DNA of 8,718 nucleotides from Spirochaetota bacterium (lineage in GTDB: Bacteria > Spirochaetota > UBA4802 > UB4802), in the NCBI GenBank assembly GCA_029548025.1, contig JAKPOE010000206.1, forward strand, positions 1-8,718. The letters are read 5' to 3'. The notes beneath the pieces were generated by a model. That model was not told the DNA's origin. It saw only the letters and a list, made by a program, of their open reading frames with translations, and ran no database searches. Shown in pieces: positions 6,116 to 8,718 of the stretch (the stretch's first letter is position 1; the number at the start of each line of letters is the position of its first letter). The translations under genes were made by a program, and so were the position numbers.

Positions 6116-6195
6116 TGTCATGCTGAGGGACACAGTCCCGAAGCATCTATTCGTTCACAAAACGGCGATATTCTTCGGATTCGCTTCAGAATGAC
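6116..6195. repeat. Dispersed palindromic repeat unit 2 (GTCATGCTGAGG...CAGAATGAC type)
   Basis: A second unit of about 80 bp in tandem with unit 1 and separated from it by 11 bp. It starts TGTCATGCTGAGGGAC and ends GCTTCAGAATGAC; the terminal sequences GTCATGCTGA and, reversed, GTCATTCTGA match at 9 of 10 positions. An imperfect internal hairpin pairs ATGCTGAGGGAC with GTCCCGAAGCAT (6120-6146). Its interior differs from unit 1, so this is a related but distinct repeat with the same kind of ends. It sits upstream of the GH2 gene and would be transcribed as part of its leader if the promoter lies further upstream. Confidence 0.68.
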
Positions 6196-6483
6196 TATCC
6201 TCTCACAATCAGCATACCATTAGCTAACGACAAATATAATCATGTAATACTATCGCACCTATACATTTTTTTCATTTACGCAACGCTGATGCATGCTGCA
6301 AATACTTTTTTATGGAAGTTATACTCTAACATAAAAAACATGCTTTTACTGTACCATTATACTAAAAAGCCGTTGTGGTAATCAAATCTATTTTTAATAG
6401 TAACTATCGAAAAAAGATAGACATTTTTTAAAATTATATTCTAATAGTACTCTATATTAAATAATTAATGAATATAATTACTT
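6196..6483. other. AT-rich divergent intergenic region between GH2 and the phosphatase gene
   Basis: Non-coding; it must hold promoters for the two divergent genes, but none is clear. Candidate -10 boxes facing right are TATACT at 6320-6325 and again at 6358-6363, each without a good -35. Two small inverted repeats lie 3 nt apart: CTATT-TTT-AATAG (6388-6400) and CTATC-N7-GATAG (6404-6420). The 60 nt before the phosphatase ATG are very AT-rich and hold no Shine-Dalgarno sequence. Confidence 0.4.
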
Positions 6484-8229
6484 ATGAATTACGATATCGA
6501 GCAATTTAGCGCAATTAATAAGAGGATTAACTCAAGCCTTAAGCTATCTGATCTTTTAACCATAATCCTTGATACAACAAAAGATATGCTTAAGTCTGAA
6601 GGATGTTCTATACTGCTTACCGACCCTATAACCGAAGACTTATATTTTTATATTGTCAGGGGTGGCGGCGATTCACTCATAAAAGGGGAGATAGTTCCTA
6701 AAGGCAAAGGCATTGCCGGGTATGTTGCGCTTACCGGCACTCCACTTATTGTTAACAATCCCTACAATGATGAGCGCTTCTACGAAGATATTGATAGTAA
6801 AAGCAACTTTCACACGAGAAATATCATATGCTCACCAATGATACTCATTGACAGGCTGGTTGGGGTTATAGAGGTTGTCAACAGTACCGAAAGAGAAAGT
6901 TTCACCGATGACGATCTTAAAGTGTTAATGTATATTGCAGATTCTGCAGCCATTGCAATAACTCACCGACAGCTTTACCATGACCTGGCAGCACGGCTAA
7001 AAGAACTTGAAATTATGTACGAAATATCACAGGCTATAGCACATTCCAGCCCATCAGAAAATATTTTTCCAAAGATTATGCAACCGTTAGCATCGTCTGT
7101 TGGTGTTAAGCGCGCATCAATACTGCTGTATAATACAAATACCGATGAGTTTTCTATTGCAGCCTCACACAATCTTCCGGAAGCTATAAACCTGTATGTA
7201 AACAAGGATAATGCTCCCATTGCATACCGCGTTTACACCAGTGGCGACCCTCTACTTGTCAGCAATATCATGTCCGATCCTTCATTAGCAAGTTTTGCCA
7301 GAACTCATGAATATATAACTCCTTCGTTTATATCAATACCACTGCGATATAAAAATACCATTATTGGTGTATTAAACCTTGCGGATAAAGTGGACAAATC
7401 AAGCTTTGATGCTCATGATCTGAGAGTTGCAACAACCATTGCTAATCAAATCGTAGAAGCATACCAGAATTCCATCTATTTACAGCAAACTGAGGAACAG
7501 CGAAGGCTTGCTCAGGAAATTGATATTGCCGCTGAAATTCAGAAACGAATATTGCCAAAAATTCCTCACTCTATCAATTCACACAGGCTTGCAGCTTTTA
7601 ATAAATCAGCAAAAGAGATTGGTGGAGATTTTTACGACATTTTTCAGTTTGACAATGACAAGTTTGGTTTATTAATAGCCGACATCTCCGGGAAAGGTAT
7701 TCCTGCCGCGCTTTTTATGGGTACAGCGCGCAATGTATTGCGTGCCGAGTCGCGTATCAACAATCAGCCTGGACAGCTTTTAACCCATGCCAATAAATAT
7801 ATCTATGAAGATTCTGAATATGGCATGTTTGTAACAGCTTTTTATATGCTTATTGATTCGCATAATAAGCTTCTTACGTATGGCAGCGGAGGACACAATA
7901 ATCAACTGTTGGTCCGCTCGCGCAGTAAAGAAACAATACATCTTAATGCTAAAGGCATAGCCCTGGGTATAATCAACAAGGCACAATATGAGGAGAAAGC
8001 GCTATTTTTTGAGGACAACGATTTAGTGGTTATGTTTACTGATGGGGTTCTTGATCTTCTTGGGAATGGGAATATGGATGAAGGGGAAAAAAAGCTTATT
8101 GACTATTCATTGCAATCACTTGAAAAAGGACCTGATTTCCTTATATCCCGCCTTAAAAACAATCTTATTGTGCAGGATGTTGACAAAGAATTTTTAGATG
8201 ATTTTACCGTTCTTGCTATTCAATTTTAA
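6484..8229 (+). CDS. GAF-GAF-PP2C (RsbU/SpoIIE-type) serine phosphatase
   Basis: Cytoplasmic signalling protein of 581 residues with two N-terminal GAF sensor domains (about 18-165 and 185-328), a helical linker and a C-terminal PP2C-type SpoIIE phosphatase domain (about 345-581). The linker contains the characteristic AAEIQKRILPKIP (349-361). Metal-binding aspartates are present in GGDFYD (380-385), ADISGKGIPAALFM (399-412), MFTDGV (517-522) and DDFTVLAI (572-579), so the phosphatase should be active. Proteins of this type usually dephosphorylate a phosphorylated anti-sigma-factor antagonist (RsbV/SpoIIAA-like) and so switch an anti-sigma factor; in spirochaetes the output is mostly unknown. 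No STAS or anti-sigma gene is in the window. There are no membrane helices, so the signal is cytoplasmic, but the GAF ligands cannot be read from the sequence. The ATG at 6484 lacks a visible ribosome site, yet the first GAF follows immediately, which supports the start. The next gene begins 15 nt after the stop, probably in the same operon. Confidence 0.94.
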   Translation: MNYDIEQFSAINKRINSSLKLSDLLTIILDTTKDMLKSEGCSILLTDPITEDLYFYIVRGGGDSLIKGEIVPKGKGIAGYVALTGTPLIVNNPYNDERFYEDIDSKSNFHTRNIICSPMILIDRLVGVIEVVNSTERESFTDDDLKVLMYIADSAAIAITHRQLYHDLAARLKELEIMYEISQAIAHSSPSENIFPKIMQPLASSVGVKRASILLYNTNTDEFSIAASHNLPEAINLYVNKDNAPIAYRVYTSGDPLLVSNIMSDPSLASFARTHEYITPSFISIPLRYKNTIIGVLNLADKVDKSSFDAHDLRVATTIANQIVEAYQNSIYLQQTEEQRRLAQEIDIAAEIQKRILPKIPHSINSHRLAAFNKSAKEIGGDFYDIFQFDNDKFGLLIADISGKGIPAALFMGTARNVLRAESRINNQPGQLLTHANKYIYEDSEYGMFVTAFYMLIDSHNKLLTYGSGGHNNQLLVRSRSKETIHLNAKGIALGIINKAQYEEKALFFEDNDLVVMFTDGVLDLLGNGNMDEGEKKLIDYSLQSLEKGPDFLISRLKNNLIVQDVDKEFLDDFTVLAIQF

Positions 8230-8244
8230 TAATCTGGAAATTTT

Positions 8245-8718
8245 ATGAAAAAAGCCCGTTACATATTTATTATTATTGGAATACTTATACTGTTATTTCT
8301 TTTTAAAACATTCGGCATACAAAAAACAATATTGCAAATTATTTCAGTTGGATGGGGTTTCTGGATAATTGTTAGCATTTTTATAATAAGCCACATCTTT
8401 TTAACATTAGGGTGGAAGGTTCTTATAAATCATCCTATAGAAGGAAATACATTTCTTAAACTTGTACTGGCCCGCATTGCTGGCGATTCAACATCATCAA
8501 TAAATGCCTTTGGCTCTATTGCGGGTGAACCATTGAAAGCTATGTACATGAAAGACGACATTCCATTGCAAATTGGTCTGGCATCAGTGGTTCTGGATCG
8601 AACTGCTCATTCAATAGCCAATGCTTTAATGTTTTTAACGGGTATCGTACTGAGCCTGTTCATACTCAATTTGCCTTTTTACATTACCATCATTGCCCTT
8701 TCTTTTTTCATAGTAACT
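8245..8718 (+). CDS. Flippase-like integral membrane protein (UPF0104/lysylphosphatidylglycerol synthase TM family), partial
   Basis: The first 158 residues of a multi-spanning inner-membrane protein; the gene continues past the window edge. It opens MKKARYIFII with a membrane helix at about 6-22 and another at about 36-56. Next comes a family-like segment around GSIAGEPLKAMYM and IPLQIGLASVVLDRT (about 91-119), followed by further hydrophobic stretches (about 122-158). The GEPLKA and ASVVLDRT pattern is typical of the flippase-like family that includes the membrane part of MprF, YbhN and AglD-type proteins. These are linked to lipid or glycolipid transfer across the membrane, but specific functions are mostly unproven. 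The start has a short GGAAA 4-8 nt upstream, and the gene follows the phosphatase by 15 nt. Whether a soluble synthetase domain follows cannot be seen. Confidence 0.82.
   Translation, partial: MKKARYIFIIIGILILLFLFKTFGIQKTILQIISVGWGFWIIVSIFIISHIFLTLGWKVLINHPIEGNTFLKLVLARIAGDSTSSINAFGSIAGEPLKAMYMKDDIPLQIGLASVVLDRTAHSIANALMFLTGIVLSLFILNLPFYITIIALSFFIVT

Noticed and set aside
5952..6146. A 64-residue minus-strand reading frame across the repeat units (containing VLNWFQDHF-like text)
   Set aside because: It is a chance translation of the palindromic repeat DNA, overlaps the GH2 start and has no ribosome site. Such frames are a common misannotation of these repeats.
6259..6269. CTATACATTTT, identical to 11 nt at 1006-1016 near the M23 operator-like cluster
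   Set aside because: An 11-nt AT-rich match is expected several times by chance in a window of this size, and it lacks the dyad partner.

Overview
The window is AT-rich and almost certainly comes from a spirochaete. The leftmost gene is a periplasmic-type FlaB flagellin. From memory, its N-terminus is closer to Leptospira-type FlaB ([37 protein letters not shown]) than to Treponema or Borrelia FlaB, so a Leptospira-related or deep-branching environmental lineage is likely. No sequence search was possible. The window also carries fliM and a GAF-GAF-PP2C (RsbU/SpoIIE-type) phosphatase, both compatible with this placement.

Layout: (1) 1-389, minus: 5' part of a flagellin gene. Its leader holds a strong Shine-Dalgarno sequence and a hairpin with GGA in the loop, an arrangement like a two-site CsrA target. 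(2) 390-1070: a non-coding divergent region with a sigma70-like promoter facing right, then a 13-bp palindrome and a third half-site. (3) 1071-2078, plus: a membrane-anchored M23 (LytM-like) peptidase whose last zinc-ligand histidine is replaced by cysteine. (4) 2102-5995, minus: three co-oriented genes, a cytoplasmic GH2 glycosidase, then a secreted protein of unknown function, then fliM. The secreted-protein gene and fliM are only 3 nt apart; the GH2 gene is less tightly linked. (5) 6027-6195: two head-to-tail dispersed-repeat units bounded by GTCAT/ATGAC ends, just upstream of the GH2 gene. (6) 6196-6483: an AT-rich divergent intergenic region. (7) 6484-8718, plus: a GAF-GAF-PP2C phosphatase and the start of a flippase-like multi-spanning membrane protein gene 15 nt downstream, probably one operon.

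Functional reading: the flagellin and FliM belong to the filament and the motor switch. The M23 protein acts on, or senses, peptidoglycan in the periplasm where spirochaete flagella rotate. The secreted protein encoded directly before fliM is a candidate envelope or motility accessory factor, by linkage only. The phosphatase is probably the output of a partner-switching signalling pathway. No phage, CRISPR, tRNA, rRNA or transposase gene is visible. No wholly new multi-gene system is evident. The most distinctive signals are the Cys-substituted M23 motif, the flagellin leader architecture, the palindrome cluster before the M23 gene, and the paired repeat units in the GH2 leader.
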